A stretch of 33,464 nucleotides of DNA, from NCBI GenBank assembly GCA_027576995.1, contig JANBQC010000294.1:1-33464 (forward strand). The letters run 5' to 3'. The notes beneath the pieces are model-generated. The model saw nothing but the letters and a program-made list of their open reading frames with translations, was not told the origin of the DNA and searched no databases. Made by a program: the position numbers and the translations under genes. The DNA comes from Dimargaris cristalligena. Lineage: Eukaryota; Kickxellomycota; Dimargaritomycetes; Dimargaritales; Dimargaritaceae. Positions 32,717-33,464 of this stretch are shown here, piece after piece (positions within the stretch are counted from its first letter, which is position 1; each line of letters starts with the position of its first letter).

Positions 32717-33360
32717 TTATTTACATTTCCAGACCTGAGTTTCTTATTAGTAATAGTATTTTTGAATATATCTATTGTATATCATCTTTGTGAGCTTTAT
32801 GCTCTTCTTATGGTTTTTTTTTTATCTTTAGTAATTGAATTATGATTATTACATACTCAGTGGGCTTAATAATTAGGGATAATAGAGTTGACCTAAATTT
32901 AGTTTCTAGATGCCATTATCACCTAAACTCATTAATAAGAGTTGGGAATATTGCCTAGATCAACTACTCTTAGTCCATTAAGAGTCCTAAGGATAGGCTT
33001 CTAATAGTAGGCAGGGCTTAGACTCAGCTAAGTGGGCTACTAGCATTAGGTATGGGCTATGGTACTAACTAATAAAGGCTATGGTAGTTATATATAAGCA
33101 GGGATAACTCCAGAGGGAGGTCCTAAGGTAAGGATACTACTAAGACTAAGGTATAGGTAAATAGGCTAGCCAGATGGCCATGTGTATCTGGAAGACTCTG
33201 ATGGTAACCAGAAGAGTCTTTGGATTAGCACTTGAGTGATTAGTGTAAAGTGGTGGAGTCCAGAAGGGGAAGGGTTATATAATATAGGGTAATCCTATAG
33301 TACTGGGGGTGACTATAGGAAGGTTAATATGGTACTATAAGGCCTAATTGTTAGAATAAC
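32615..33360. repeat. CpG-free segment, probable decayed repeat
   Basis: I find no CG dinucleotide in these 746 bases, whereas CG is frequent before 32613 and returns at 33361. The segment is rich in TAG, CTA and TAA words, has no open frame of note, and looks unlike all other spacers here. It probably belongs to a methylated, mutated repeat. Confidence 0.55.
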
Positions 33361-33464
33361 CGCAAGTTCTCTCATAGATGATAATCCGAGATTGATAATA
33401 AAGCTTAAGTCAAAATTAGATAAAAGTAGGAAAGAACCGCAAGGAGATGATTAAGCTCTCCGCG

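Overview
The window looks like nuclear DNA of a filamentous, early-diverging fungus. Genes are split by short spliceosomal introns (GTAAGT-type donors, CTAAC/CTGAC-like branch sequences, pyrimidine-rich tracts before AG). They encode eukaryotic ribosomal proteins, a U1A/U2B''-type snRNP protein and an Ugo1-type mitochondrial fusion protein. Coding DNA is GC-rich and C-ending in codon use, and spacers are AT-richer. A Zoopagomycota/Kickxellomycotina-like lineage, possibly Dimargaritales, is my guess from overall style. No marker proves it.

Layout. 1-8340: an accessory tandem array of three diverged units of about 3 kb. Each has a TATA promoter, an intronless gene for a secreted Ser/Thr-rich protein with a Trp/basic C-terminal motif, and a spacer with decayed minus-strand coding relics. 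The left window edge lies inside the array. 8835-9802: a three-exon DinB-superfamily protein. 12369-10448 (minus): a multi-exon F-box protein with a PP2-like C-terminal region. 15828-14392 (minus): a short LRR protein with a long low-complexity tail. 17450-19296: an Ugo1/SLC25A46-like protein. 20049-21782: ribosomal protein eL8. 23005-25101: a membrane-anchored coiled-coil protein resembling p180/kinectin-type ER proteins. 27169-25749 (minus): a U1A/U2B''-like protein with two RRMs. About 28677-29826: ribosomal protein eS19. 31183-30842 (minus): a small secreted protein with a C2HC zinc-knuckle-like motif. 31184-33464: a gene-free end that turns abruptly into a 746-bp stretch without a single CpG, preceded by hairpins, probably a decayed repeat.

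The core genes from 8.8 to 29.8 kb are single-copy housekeeping types: translation (eL8, eS19), splicing (U1A-like), mitochondrial fusion (Ugo1-like), ubiquitin targeting (F-box) and a probable ER/ribosome-linked scaffold. They are not an operon or a pathway cluster. Three parts look unusual: the secreted-protein array with its antisense relics, the secreted zinc-finger protein, and the CpG-free terminal segment. I see no CRISPR array, no convincing tRNA or rRNA gene and no intact transposon.
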